A DNA stretch of 64,000 nt, from NCBI GenBank assembly GCA_963969365.1, contig OZ017747.1:3348001-3412000 (forward strand), written 5' to 3'. Both the position numbers and the translations under genes were made by a program. Under the pieces are notes generated by a model that was given only the letters and a program-made list of their open reading frames with translations, did no database searches and had not been told where the DNA came from. Source of the DNA: Asterochloris sp. CNOR1 (taxonomy: Eukaryota; Chlorophyta; Trebouxiophyceae; Trebouxiales; Trebouxiaceae). Shown in pieces: positions 1-13,100 of the stretch; the first letter of the stretch is position 1, and every line of letters begins with the position of its first letter.

Positions 1-3000
1 ACTCTGCTGGACCTGCGCAGTCAGCAGTGCAGAGGGGGCTTCCCAGACAACCTTTGTGGGTGCCTGGTCAAGGTGCAGCATTTGCTGTGCAGGATGTGCG
101 CAACGAGCGCTTTCGCAGGAGCCGGGAGGCTGCCAAACTGCTCACCCAGAAGCTGGTGCCTCCCAAGGAGCTGAAGGCCATGCATGGTGAGGCCAGGCGG
201 GCCGCCAAGGAGGGCAAGGAGGGCCCTGCGCCTCTGCAACAAATGGACCTGGGGGACTCGTCCCGCAAGGTCAGCCTTCGACCCAACAGCAGGCATGCCA
301 CTGGCTTTCTTGCTTTGTAACTTCTTTGATTGAATGAAAGGTAGTTCCGTGTCTTGTTGCAGAGCTGATACCACAGTGGAGGTGGCAATCACTAGATCGC
401 AAGGCTGCAGCCCCTTACAAGCAGTGTGCAGTGTGCTGATGAACAGGGCTGTCAGCCTGATGGCGTTGCCGTCAGTCCTCACCGACGCTGCACCACACCA
501 CCCAGGGCATTGCTTCAGTCAGGCAACTTGGGGCTGAGGGGTCCTTGGTGTCGCACAGGCATGGCAGCTGCATTCAGGTAAGAACCAATCTACCACTACT
601 CATGTGAGCTCTGCTTGCTTCAGGTGAAGGCCAGGATGGCCACCATCACAGACACTGCGGCAGCCCTGCAGAACAAGGCTGGCGGCTCCACTGCCAGTCT
701 TACCCCTGCCGACATGGCCCAGCCTTCGGAGCCCATCAATGGCAAGGCTGCTGCTGCCAGCAATGAGGACATCCTGCAGCAGCTGATGATCCAGCTGGAC
801 GCTGTGAAGCAGCTGTCCCAGAACTTCAAGGCCGAGGTGGCTGACTTTGGAAAGGAAGAGTGAGCAGAACTTCAGGAGTTGCATGAGCACCTGGCCTGGT
901 CACACCAGCGAGGCACACCTTTAGCAGGGGAGGACAAGCAAGCTGATGAGAAACCGTTGCTTGCCAAGAGCTGCTGCAAGGAAGGCTGAGCACCAGCTTG
1001 CTCTCAGCCTGCATGTCAGTCACATTGCAGGCTCTACCTGGCTGCTGCCTATGACTTGAGCCAACGAGAAGGCCACGTCTTCATGTGCATGCCATGCTGG
1101 AGGCCTCTGGTTCCCTGTGGTCTTGGCATCCCCCATGACTGCTGCCCTGAGCTGTCTGCAGGTACAGGACGGCGTGGCGGCTTGGCCAGGTGGGTGTGCC
1201 TGACGACGACCCCTACAAGAAGATGTACGACATTGGCCAGGACAGGGCCAAAGCCAGGGTCAACAAAAGCGGAAACTTGCTGTTCCATGGTGAGAGTGCC
1301 AGCAGCAGAGCTCGCTGCGCTTCCAGGGAGCTCTGCCAGGGCAGTGTGCCTGGACAGTTCTCATGTATTGCAACAGCTTCACCTGCCAGAATGGCTATGT
1401 TGACCTGAGAGTGCATGCTGGGATGTCTGCAAGCAATGACATTTGGACGAGGCGGCACCGTCAAGCAGCCTGGTGGCCCAGATGCAAGTGCTCTGGCAAG
1501 CTCAGCCCTGTGTGAGGCAAATGCTGTATGACCAACTGCATTGGTGTACAGCAAGCTGGCAGTCAGCTCTGGGTGCCTGACCAACACCCTGCTGCAGGAT
1601 CAATCTATTCCAGGGGTGGGTATGCTGAGTGCGGGACCCTGCTCAGTGAGGAGACTCAGGCAGCCCTGGCAGCTTGCGAGGGTCTTGTGCTGAAAGTGCG
1701 CGGGGATGCGCACAACTACACCTGCTTCCTCACCACAGGCAAGCCTCCAGCACCAGCTCCTGCGCTGGCAAGCTACCTTTGTGTGAGGACCACCTGGAGG
1801 AATAACCACAGGCGCTGACGGGCGTCTGGAACATGAGCTGCACGTAGCACTGCTGAGGCACCATACACACGTCTCACAGCTGCACCAGATCAGTCAATCC
1901 CTCAAGTATGCACCACTTGCTGTACCTGAGCATCAGGCGAGGCCTGCCATGCCCACGTCTGCGATGCCCGATTTGCTGCCTGGCATGCCCGCAAGCACTG
2001 GCCAGGCCTGCGTAGCCTCGCACCCCACACACTGCTACAGTCCCACAGGCATGGTCTTCTGACAGTGCGCTGCCTGTCTGTGGCTGCAGCATCAGGCAAG
2101 TCCTACTCGGCCCGCTTCCCCACACAGCAGGGCTATCAGAGCATCCGCCTGCCCTTCACCGTGTTCCGGCCAATGGATCCCTTTGACGAGGGCTTTGACG
2201 TCAAGGCCAGCCCTATCGTGCAGATGACTCTCAGGCGAGAACCTTAGACGGCCCTCCCATTGGCGCCTGATTGCATGTGTTGTGCTGTGCCACATCACTG
2301 GCATGTGCATGCTGCCTGCAGTGCAAGCACGCTGCCCTTTATGACTTGTCTGCTATGCTTGCATCGTGCACGGTGCTGCCTATGCCATCATTGAATGTGG
2401 GTCAACCTGGGTCCGCCATCGCTCATGGGTGCCAGCTCCCCTGATGGGCAGTGGGGCTGCAGCGCATGCTTGAGCATCAACAAATCGGTGCACAGCAGCT
2501 ACAAGTGAGTAACACAGTCTCCACGCAGCATGTCTGCCTGCTGCAGGTATGAGCCCCGTGCGGTGCGTCTGCCCAAGGTCATCCTACCTGGCGACGAAGA
2601 CAAGGCTGAGCCTCGCAGCGACAAAGACTTCAGCCTGGCCATTGACTGGATTCGGGTGAGGCATTGAAATCATGCAACTTTCTGCTGTGGGCTCAATATG
2701 TGGTGCGACTTGGGCCATGCAATCTTAGCCGCCTTACCATAGGTGACATCATGCGGGCTGCAGGCTGTGAGCTTTGTGATCTGCTCTCAGACATTTACAG
2801 ATTCCTTGCTGAGAGCATCGAGCTGTGATGGGTCCGTACAGTGCCTTGAGGGTGGCCTGCAGCCTCAATCAAGTGTGCCAGCACCATGAGGAGCTGCAGC
2901 CGGCGTAAGACTGCCTGCTTGTCATGTGATGCCTATGTGGACTTAATAAGTCTTCTGCTGACTGCAGGCATTTCCGTCAGCGCCAGAAGCCGACTTCATC

Positions 3001-3931
3001 CTGGTCTCCTGCGCACGCGGCACGCAGAGCATCCCAGGGTATGAGGGGCAGCTGCAGGCCGAGCGCGTGCTGGCCGCTAAGCTGAGAGGCAAGCATTTCA
3101 CTGTTTTAGCATGCCCTCTTTTGTAACTCACAGCCACTTCATTTGGACCAAAAGTTAGACCTGCTGTCCTCAGTTTTCCCTTGTGTTGGCAAGCACTGCC
3201 TGATATGGATGCTAAGTCACTGCAAACAACCATGAGCTGGCATTGCTAGATTAGCATCCCAGATTTCTTGGCCTTTGGCACTGTGTCATTGAACTGACAA
3301 GGCTGGACACAACTGCATGGTGTGCTGCAAGGCATGCAGCAGCTCACTTGTCTTCCATGGCCTCGCTGCAGGAGAGACATTGTTGAAGCGATCCGGCCTT
3401 GGCTACACAGTGGTGCGCCCAGGGACGCTGCTAGAGGAGCCAGGGGGCTACAAAGCTCTGGTGTTTGACCAGGTTGGTTGGGCTGCTGAATGAAGCTTGG
3501 CCTGCCTGCTTTTAAGACTGTTGGGGTGCACTTCCTCATGATCATGGTAGCCTCCTGAGCTAGGGCTGAGGCTCAACAGAGTGAGCTGGCAACGCACCAG
3601 CTGGCAATGCAGGGTACCGAGGACGGCGGATTGGCAGCTTCAGGCCTGGCAGCTAGGTCCTGCGTGTTCAGTGTGGTGCACCAGTGAGTGCACAGCTCTG
3701 CCCTGTGTGCTGCAGGGCAACCGCATCACCGAGGGCATCAGTTGTGCAGACGTGGCAGATGTCTGCCTCAAAGCGCTCCATGACCCAGCAGCGCATAACA
3801 AGACCTTTGAAGTCTGTTATGAGTACACTCCTCAGGCAGGGTTGGACATGTATGAGTTGGTGGCCCACCTGCCGGACAAATCCAACAATTATCTTGGCCC
3901 TGCACTCCAGACGCTACAGAAGAACACGTGA
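1..3931 (+). CDS. HCF173: HCF173, psbA translation/stability factor (SDR plus CIA30), 5' partial
   Basis: Plastid factor that in plants binds psbA mRNA and is needed for its translation (family knowledge). Exons I support: <1-269, 624-859, 1162-1289, 1598-1738, 2096-2234, 2547-2655, 2968-3088, 3372-3472, 3716-3931, all in phase. The protein is an atypical NAD(P)-binding SDR fold interrupted by a CIA30 domain. CIA30 covers the exons from 1162 to 2655, with segments DPYKKMYDIG, YSRGGYAEC, LKVRGDAHNY and RLPFTVFRPM. The SDR half resumes with DFILVSCARG, RSGLGYTVVRPG and GISCADVADVCLKALHD, and ends YLGPALQTLQKNT, the typical HCF173 tail. Three introns have GC donors (after 1738, 2234 and 3088); each is forced by reading phase. 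The first exon may start at an acceptor near 91 rather than at the window edge. Start and transit peptide lie outside. Convergent with PGK. Confidence 0.9.
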
Positions 3932-4751
3932 CAACTCTCTTGACCATTCATACCGCCTACTGAAAGCAGGCTAGCACTTTTGAATACATGACAAGACCGA
4001 GACAGCTTGCAGTTGCAGAGTGCCGGCAGGACACCCTGCCGTTCTTGGATCCCATGGCTTAGTTCAGATGTGGCAGCATTTTTTGCTGGCCCACACAGCT
4101 TGCTGGAGAGGCAGATTACCAGATCAAGTCCTGACCCTAGTCAAAGCATGCTTTTGGCAGCCAATTACATGACCAGGATGTTTAGATGACTGCGCACATG
4201 TTGACCTCATAAACTCAGCCAAAATTAGTGGATGCAGCATGAGCTGCGCTCAGGTGGCTGAGGCAATGTGCCCCAGGAACAAGGAAATGAATGCAGAGAG
4301 GTGGGCTGACTGCGCAAGACTGCAGTTGAGCAAGGCAGGAAGCAGTACCAAAAATTGTGTGCTTGCATCAGGCGAGCTCTGCTGCAAGTGAGGCCCATAT
4401 GACAGAACACCAGGCTCAAGTGTCATAAACCCTGCAGCAGAGCAACAGCATTTTGCATGGCTTCCCTCAACAAGGCGAGCTCAGGCAGGGTTGCAGGCTT
4501 TGTGAAGAGGCAGGCTGATCTGCCTGTAATCACCAGATGCAGCCCTCACCGGCACTCGTCAGTCTCTGGGTTGTCTTCACAGTACGCTTCCAGGGGGTCT
4601 GCGCCGTTTGAGCTGGACTTGCCCTCTCCCTGCACATCACAGAACAGGCTGTATAGAGGTGTCAGGATAATGCAACATAGGGCTTCTTCAAATTTGGCGA
4701 TGTGCCTGGGGTGCCTGCTCAATTGATGCCAACCAGCATAGCAGCTTTTAC
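3932..4751. other. Intergenic, convergent 3' ends of HCF173 and PGK
   Basis: About 820 bp between two stop codons facing each other. I see no gene. The chlorophyte poly(A) signal TGTAA first occurs on the + strand at 4525-4529 (for HCF173) and on the - strand at 4165-4169 (for PGK), so the two 3' UTRs would cross by about 360 bp if these sites are used. Confidence 0.5.
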
Positions 4752-7700
4752 TTAAGCCGAAGTTGGGGCAGGTGCTGCCAGGCGCAGAGCCTGCAGTGAA
4801 GCTGAAAAGGGCCGGTATAGCCTACCTCGTCCAGGGCTGCCTTCCCCTGGCACAGCACAGTCGACTTGACAACAAAGCAACACACAGAAAGCCCACCTCG
4901 TCCAGTGCTGCCACACCAGGCAGGACCTTGCCCTCCAGCAGCTCCAAGGAGGCACCGCCACCTGTGCTGATATGGCTCATCTTGCTGGCCAGGCCAGCCT
5001 TCTCCACAGCTGCCACGCTGTCACCACCACCGATGATGGTGATTGCGCCCTGCAAGCCGGCCTTGCTACCTCAGCATGCGGGCCAGGGGCGGCTACCGTG
5101 GCAGAGCCCTTCCTGACACGCGCATACTTGACTGGCTGCTGGCCTGACAGGTAAAGCGTCAAGAGCACTGCTACATTGCAGCAGCTGTGCACTTGCGCAG
5201 AGTCTGTGTGTGTCAGGTGCACTGATGTGCATGCAGGCCAAGGCTGGTTAGGTCCTAGTCTTGCCCACCTTAGCGCTCAGCTCTGCCAGGGTCTTGGCCA
5301 CGCCAAAGGTGCCCTTGGCAAAGGCCTCAAACTCAAAGACACCCATGGGGCCTGTGGAGCAGGTAAACAGCTGCTTAGTGCTTTACAAAGGGACTGGACC
5401 TGATCATGTCGAACACTGCAGCAGGTGCATGGTGCAGCTGTCAAGCTGCTGAGGCAGCACGGCAGATTGGCTCAAGCAGAAGCCTCAACAGCATGCAGCA
5501 GGCCCCACCATTCCAGATGATGGTTTTTGCATCAGCCAGAGCTTCCTGGAAGGCTTTCAGAGAGTCGGGTCCAATGTCCAGACCCTGCAAAGCAGCAGGG
5601 GTGTCGTCTCAGACCTGCAGGACTCGCAAGTCAAGCAATATGGCGCCAGGGTCGGCTCCTCTCTCAGTGTGACTGGCGGGTGCTCACACCCGGTTTCTGA
5701 TATTCTTTCTCTGCAGGCAGGGCCTGGTGGGCAGATGCCGTCCTGACAGCTGCTGCTCGACTGCTGGAACACGATCAGTTGATTCACTACGCCAGCCTTG
5801 AGACACAGCCGGGCCAGGCCAGGTTAGCATGCCAGCCCACACAGTCCACAGGACTGCCATCAGCACATCAGCCAACAGCTTGCCAGACCTTGCTTTGGCA
5901 CACACCCATGCCCTGCTACCTTTCGACCACAGCATGCAAAGGGGCCCCATGTGTCTGGCACATGAACTCTGTTGGCTGAGATCTGCTCCTGCTCATGACC
6001 ACAGCCTGGCTGTTGGCATTCCCAGACCAGCTTAAAGTTGAGAGCACTGCCCATCGCTCACCATCCAGCCGTCAGGGATGTCGCCTGCGGCCACGACCTG
6101 CGTCTTGGCATTCTCATCAAACTTGTCGGCGGCCACGATGTCAGTGGGCAGGATAAACTCCACCCCCTTCTTCTTGGCCAGCTCCTCCAGGGACTTGGCC
6201 AGCTCCAGCTTGTCGTCCTCCACCAGGGAGCTCCCCACGCTCATGCCACGCGCCTTGTAGAAGGTGAAGATCATGCCACCACTGCAGGCACGAGGCCACA
6301 CCAATGTCTGATGTGCTGGAGGTGAGACGCTGGCAAGGCGGCGAGAATTCTGTGCCGCCTCTGCAGCGCAGGGAGAGAGGCGCCCTGTGACATGGGGTCC
6401 TCTGGTGCAGGTGCCTGCTGGGGTGGACGCTGCAGCTGCCGGTAGCCTCCAGGTGCTGTGCACTGGAGCCCAGCGCATGTCTGAGTTTGAACAACCTTCA
6501 GAAGTGCAGCAACCCATGTCGCAAGGGCAATACGCGCAGGCTCATGCATCTGCAGCCTGGCGGGACAGGCTGCTTGTTACAGGAGGTCCCCGCCGCTGCA
6601 TACAGGAAGCCTTCTGTTCAGAAGCTACATAGGGGCCTGCAGCGGGGCAAGCTTGTGCTCCTCCCACATGTGGACCTTGGCGCTGCTGTGCTGACATCCC
6701 AGCGGTGGCATACAGGACAGGCGTCTGCATCACTATGGGGTGAGGTCCTACTTCCTCTGCTTCCATTGCATGCAGCCCTTGTCTCCGTAGGGCTCACTGC
6801 TGCAGGGTCAGGTGAACAACGCCCCTGCAAAGGCGCTGCCCCCAGCTCACCCCAAGATGATCTTGTCGGACTTGTTGATCAGGGACTCCAGCACACCAAT
6901 CTTGGAGGACACCTTGGACCCACCCACAATGGCCACAAAGGGACGCTTGGGGTTGCTGACGGCACCGTCAAGGTAGTCCAGCTCCTTCTGCATCAAGTAT
7001 CCTGCCCGGAGAGAGAGGAGGGCACTCAGCAGAACGAAGGCAGCAGGCAGGCACAAGCCCCAAGAAGCAGGTCTGATCTGGTGCTGCGAGGCAGGCACAG
7101 CGGTGCCGCAGTGTTGCTTTGGAAGTCAGGCAGGGCTGCTGTGCCACTCTGCCTGAGGGCCAGCTAAGCCAGCAGGCGACCTGTTGCTGCCAGTTGCTGC
7201 GGAGTTCCAGGCAACTGATCAGCTGAGAACATGTCCAAGCAGAGTATCCTGCTGGCCAAAGAGCTGCCGTGGTTGGCGTGCGCACCTGCCACAGATGGGT
7301 GCAGGTACTTTGTGACGCCCTCTGTGGAGGCGTGTGCCCTGTGGGCTGTGCCAAAGGCGTCGTTCACAAAGATGTCGGCGTTGGCGGCCAGCTGCAGGCA
7401 GGCACAGGGCCGCTTGCAGAGGGGCAGTGCAGGTGGGCTTGCAGTGCAGGCGGGCTGCATGGTGAGGGCCCCCGGCCACTGCAGCCTGCCACCGGGGTCA
7501 CCAGAAAACTGGCAAATCTTGCTAGCAGGGGTACCTGCAATGGCGCCTTGCCCTGGGGCGCCTGGCAGTGCACCTGTCCTCTATCAGGGGCCCCACAAGC
7601 AGCAGGTCTGGTGACCTGAGCTGTGCATGGCGGCATGACCCCATCAAGCTTGCTCGTGATGTCTGACAGCCCTGCGCAAGGGGATTACCCCACCTTCTTT

Positions 7701-9539
7701 GCGAACTCGGGGTCGTTCTTGGTCTCCTCCTTGTAGAAGCGCACATTCTCCAGAATCAGGACCTGCAGGGGCATGGGCATGTGTCAGCACGAATGGGCAC
7801 CTGCACACCTGTCTCACTGTTGCATAGACCTTGCTACCTGTGCAGGACAGACAAGATAAACAGGCAGTCTGGGCCGCTGATTCATGAGGAGGGGCTTGCT
7901 GGAGGGCCAGAGCTCACAACCTCCTGTTGCCATTGCAGGGCCCTGCCATGCTGTTGTGGGCTGGTTGCTTCACAGCAGTGATGCTGCTGAGGCATCAGCC
8001 AACCTGGCCGTTCTTCAGAGCCTTGGTCTTCTGTGCGACCTCCTCGCCGATGCAGTCATTGGCCTTCTCCACCTGCAGTGAGAGCTTGCTGCTCAGCAGA
8101 CTGCTGCAGCAGGCAGGCTCTCAGATGCCAGGCTGGGCCGTCCGGCAGGGCAAAGCGTTGCCTCAGAGAGAGCAGGCACTGCATGACATGGATGCTCACT
8201 GGGGCGCCTGGCACAGCAGAGCGCCACTGCAAGGCCAGGCCAGGCGCCTAGCAGGGCAAGGCAACAAAGAGGCAGGCAGGGCCCTAGCTTGGGTGCTCAC
8301 TGTGATGCGGAGGAGCTCAGCAAGGCACATAAGCAGGCAGGCCAAGCTGGGGGCTCACTTTTGTGCCGAGGAGCTCAGATAGGCGGGGGACGACGGGGGT
8401 CAGACGGAACTTGTCCTCTGGGCCATCCTTTGGGCGCCCCTGCGCACAGTGAGCACGGCCTGAACAAACGCAGCCCTTGCGCTCCTCAGCGGTCGCTGAG
8501 AGCTCTCCTCAGTCACAATGCAAAGGTATGGCTTCCCTTGTCTCTGACTGCGGCATTCTGCATGCCTACTGAGGGCCCCTGCATGTAGGTAGACACCGCA
8601 GCGAGAGGGCGTGCTGCGCTTCAACCCGTGCTTGCTCCAGGCTGCTGACTGGACGTCGCATCAGGTCTGCACCTGTACAGGAGGTGCCTAGAAACAGGCT
8701 GACTGCATGAATGGCGATGCAGGGATGCTACTTTGCATGGCTGCCCGCCTGCCTGCCTGCCCATTGTCCCTCTGCCCCAAAAGAAGGCACCGCCTGCTCG
8801 AGCAGCAGCTACGGCTTCCTCAAGCTCCTCGCCTCTGTGGTCTTTGCTGCACATATACAAAAGGCCAAGCATACTGCTTGACGATGGCCTTGCCTGGCAA
8901 CCTCCCTCTGCATGCTGATGCAGCAGCCAAAAGTTCTCATATGCATCAGCCAGCCGGAGGGGTCACCTTGTGCCTTGCAGGCAGTAAGAAGACAACCCTT
9001 CTCAAGCAGACCACCAGGTCCTTGCTGAGCACCACGACAGATGATTCCTGCGTGCAGCCGCCATGCATAGCACATGCCGTCATTCATGCTAATGCCATCT
9101 GATGCAATATGCACGGCCTCTCTGTTGCGGGCCCTCGCCCCTGCCTCACCAGATGGGAGGTCAGCAGGACCTTGGCGCCATTGTTTATCAGGTACTTGAG
9201 GGTGGGCACAGCCGCCCTGATCCTGGTGTCATCTGTGATCTTCTGGTTCTTGTCCAGGGGCACGTTCAAGTCTGCCCGGACCAGCACGGTCTTCCCCTCC
9301 AGGTCAGACTTGCTGAGGTCCCCGACATACTTCTTGGCACAAACGGTTTGCAGGGCTGCCCGGCTCCTAGACACGACCTGGGTGCTGACGGCTGACGAGA
9401 AGATGCTGGAGCCTGCGTAGATGGAGGCCCTGCGGCTGGCCAGCCTCATGCGCCGAGTGGCCACGGGCATGCACCTTGGGGCATTGCAGGGCTTGCTGCA
9501 TGCCACAGGAGCACCTCTTTTGAGCAACATGGTGCTCAT
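4752..9539 (-). CDS. PGK1: Phosphoglycerate kinase, plastid-type, 11 exons
   Basis: Transfers phosphate between 1,3-bisphosphoglycerate and ADP; in the plastid it serves the Calvin cycle. Exons (5' to 3' on the - strand): 9539-9150, 8439-8359, 8072-8004, 7762-7694, 7391-7286, 7001-6851, 6281-6062, 5584-5509, 5351-5269, 5049-4897, 4790-4752, giving 478 aa in one frame. About 70 N-terminal residues rich in Arg, Ser and Ala precede [20 protein letters not shown], which fits a chloroplast transit peptide. Visible motifs: [80 protein letters not shown] and the nucleotide loop [11 protein letters not shown] with STGGGASLE. The end reads [21 protein letters not shown]; the last 11 residues are an unusual extension. 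The intron before the last exon repeats the end of exon 10 (4821-4841 against 4892-4912), and the intron after exon 2 repeats its donor edge. Confidence 0.96.
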
Positions 9540-10139
9540 GCTGCCAGCTGCTTTTTGAGGTCAGTTTTGCAGATAGATCAGGTCGTTGCGATTTGACCAA
9601 GTCGAACTTCAGAATGTCTGGGATGCAGCTGCTGGTGTGATCTAGTCTGTATCAGGCTGTCTTCAAATCGGATGTAACCAACATCAGGGTGTTGACAAGC
9701 AGCTGCACAGCCCATGTGGGGCTTTGCGCAGCAGGCCCGTCCAGATGCCCGGCGGCGGGCGTTTGCTGCTACAGTGCAAGGATCTTGGCTGGCTGCCGCT
9801 GCATTCAGCCTCGATGAGTCATGACACATGAAATGCTTGCTTTTCCCCTTCTGGGCTGTGGAAGCCATATGGCCTAAAGCTAAATACGCACCTCAAGTCC
9901 ACAGAGCTTCAGCTTCACATCCAACTGCTGTGGCGACAGCCCACACTCGTTTGAACGGCACATCTTTCAAGGGGTCCCCTCGTTGGACTAGTGCCCAACA
10001 GTTGACGCCAGGGGGTGAGGACTTTGTAGCTGGGCGCGAGAGATCTGGCTGGTAGCTACCCTTAAATGACAGGGCTGTCCCTCCTGAACCTGTCCAATGC
10101 TGTCATGTCCAGGTGCAGCAAGGAGGGGCTGCAGCATAC
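9540..10139. promoter_or_regulatory. Divergent intergenic region between PGK and PPM1G
   Basis: About 600 bp between two start codons pointing apart; it must hold both promoters and 5' UTRs. I recognise no TATA box or named element and no open frame with coding character. Confidence 0.5.
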
Positions 10140-13100
10140 ATGGGCGCTTACCTCAGCAGGCCTAAGACAGAGAAGGTATGCTCACAGCCTGGAATTGTTA
10201 TTCACTGCGACTTAGTCGCATCGCCGTGATGAATGCCTTCTGTGCAGGACTCTGCCGAAGGCGAGAACGCAGACTTTGAATGGGGAGTCTGTGCCATGCA
10301 AGGCTGGCGCATGGACATGGTGCGCTGCACTTCATGCTGGGCTGCCGGGGGGTTTGTGCTGCAGACGTTCAGAGTCCCTGCAGTATCGCAGGCAGCCACT
10401 CTTTTTGTGCAGCCTTCACCTGCCAGCTTGGCACCACTGAGCTGCTTACCCCTGAAGGGGCCAAACCTGTTAGACAACAGCTTCAGGGCCTCACCTGCCG
10501 TGGCAAACCTCCTGTTGCAGGAGGACGCTCATGCCATTGAGTTGGACCTCCAGTCGGATGGCAAGCCCAAGGCCAGCATGTTTGGAGTCTTTGACGGCCA
10601 CGGCGGGAAGGAGGTGGCACGCTTCACAGCTATGCACATTGTGAGCTTTGATTGTAGACCTGTGCGCAGCAGACAACTGCACTGCCGCCGTGCAACAGCT
10701 GATGTGGCAGCCATGCTGCCACCTGTTCCCACCACCTGGAGTAGGCCAGCCAGAGGCCTGGTGATGCCGTCAGCACTGAAGCCACACATGAGGCCATGTG
10801 CAGCTGCCTCCTGATGCACTGGCCAAGCCATCCAGTGCTCCCACTGGAAAGTCAGCAGCAAACATGTCCTGTTCTTGCTGTTCAGGCCAAACAATTGCTG
10901 GGCACCCAGCAGTTTCACCAGAGCCAGCTGAAGGAGGCCCTCGTGGAAACATACCTTGGGCTGGACGAAGTCATGGCGCAGGAAGAGACTCGGGAGCAGC
11001 TCCGCGAGCTGGCAGGGGGGTCCTCAGAGAAGGGCGCGGATGCCGAGTGAGCCTCGGGGCTGCGCATGTCAGCTGCGCTGGCAGGCTGCATGCTGCTGAG
11101 GTTACACTGCAGCAGGGAACGGCAACACAAGCTTGAGCTGCTTCTGGTATGCCAGCGCTGATCTTTCTGTTATGTACGAGGGGGGGGATCAGCGGGAAAA
11201 GACTTTGCAATCGTGCGGAGGGGTGCATCGCTGTCCCCTTTGACTTTGTCCATAAGAACGACCCATACCTCTGCCTGGGTGGCACATGAGGGTGGTGACA
11301 CCGCCAAGGCCTGGGGCCTGCTGTGAACTACTTCTGGCACGTGCAGGGTGGAGAGCGTGCAGGGTGACCTGCCTGCTGAGCTGATGGAGGCCCTGAAGAA
11401 GCAGGCGCGTTCAAGTTACCTTGGGTCCGAGGAAGACAGCGACGAGGAGGACCCAGCTTTTGACCCTGACGTTGATGACGATGCCGAGCAGCAGGCCTCA
11501 GGCGAGCAGCAGTACACGCAAGGGGCCGACTGCGTACGCCTGCGTGAGGGTAGACTGGTCACTTGGAGGCATGCTGCTACAGATGTGGAGTCTGAAGCAA
11601 ATGAAGATGCTGAGCAGCAAGCCTCAGGTGTGCAGCAGTGAGCTGGACATGCTTTTTGTCATGGCTGAGCGTATTGAAGAGCAGTGCGCTCCTCCACCCT
11701 GCCCCAGGGACAGTGCCAAGCAATTGGTTCTCAGGCCAGCAGCATGCACCAGGGCTTTGAGAACATGTCATCTACAATCAAGAGGCTACAGTCAAGTGGC
11801 TACCATCTACAATCAAGAGGCTAGAGTGGTGGGGTGCAGCCTGTGGCCCCCGCGCGGAGCACACCGTTCAAGAGCAAGCGTGTCGGTGCACGAGGCTGTC
11901 GGCCGCTGGTGCTGGCCAGCCTGCTCAAGTGACAAAGGCTTTCCTTTGCTTGGGTAGCATAGGACTGCCCCTTTGTGACTCCCAAGGTGTACATTGCACT
12001 GCTGCAATGTCAGCCACTGCAGCTGTTGCAGTCCTGATCCAAGCAGCGGGATGCTGCCTGCAAGTTTGAGCAGACGTGCCCCTGCCCTCACCCCTGCCAT
12101 GCCTGCAGATGAGGCGGCCTTGACCAACCAGTTTGAGGCTGCTGCAGACATCAACGAGGAGGATGCACAGTCGCCCCGTGCAGGCGCCAGCAGCAGCCCC
12201 AGGAGGAAGTCGCTCGGCAAACGGGACTCGGGAGAGATGGACAGCCCCAAGCTTGGCTCCCTGGGCAAACGCAGTTCGGGGGAGCTGCTGCAGCCGGGCG
12301 ACGGGCCAGGTCTGTGCCAGCTCTTTCTCCTGAGGGGTGTGCATGGAGCCCAGGCCTGGCACATGGCGGCAGGCTGACTGACAGGTGCAGAGAGTGGTGC
12401 ATTGCTGAGGCTGCGCACTGGGAGACACCCCGTTGCGTGTCTTGTTGGGTGGAGATGCATCTGTGGAGCTGTGCCCGGCGGGCCACACTCTGGGGCTCAA
12501 CGTGTGCCATACTGAGCTGCCTGGCGTGTCAAGCAGCCATCTGGCCTCCCACTGGTCTGCATGGCCCAGCTGTTGTGCCTCTTTGGAGGCCTCACCCAAA
12601 GTTTGCATCAGCAATCAGCTAGCTCGTCAGTCAGCAGTGTACTCGTCAGGACACACAACGTCACTGCTGCAGGGGAAGTGTGCCTCCGTGTGGTGGGCCT
12701 TGCTCCAGCTATGGTCAGGAGCACCTGCTCACGTGCTCAAGTGTGTTGCAGAGGAGCAAGAACGAAAGCGGGCCCGTGGGGAGGATGGCCCCAGTAAGCA
12801 CTCGCGACTCAACAGCAGCATCGCCAGTCGCAAGGTCAAGATCCGGACCGAGCCCCTGTTCAATTTCAGCAGCAGCGGGAGCGATGCTCGCGCCACTTCT
12901 GTGGCTGACCTCATGGAGCAGGTCACCAACTCCGACCCAGAAGGTGAGTGGAGGCCTCAGGGCAGGGCCCTTGCTGAAGTTGCATGCAGTTCCAGAGCCT
13001 GGCTTGTGGAGGTTGTGGGAATGCCTGCTTGCAGCCACGCTGCAGAATGTCTCTGGCTGTTACCTGTCTGGGCTGACGCTTGCTGGGTGCTTGCCACCTG

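Noticed and set aside
8289-8588. Open frame on the + strand over PGK exon 2
   Set aside because: Antisense to a real exon and without splice or family support.
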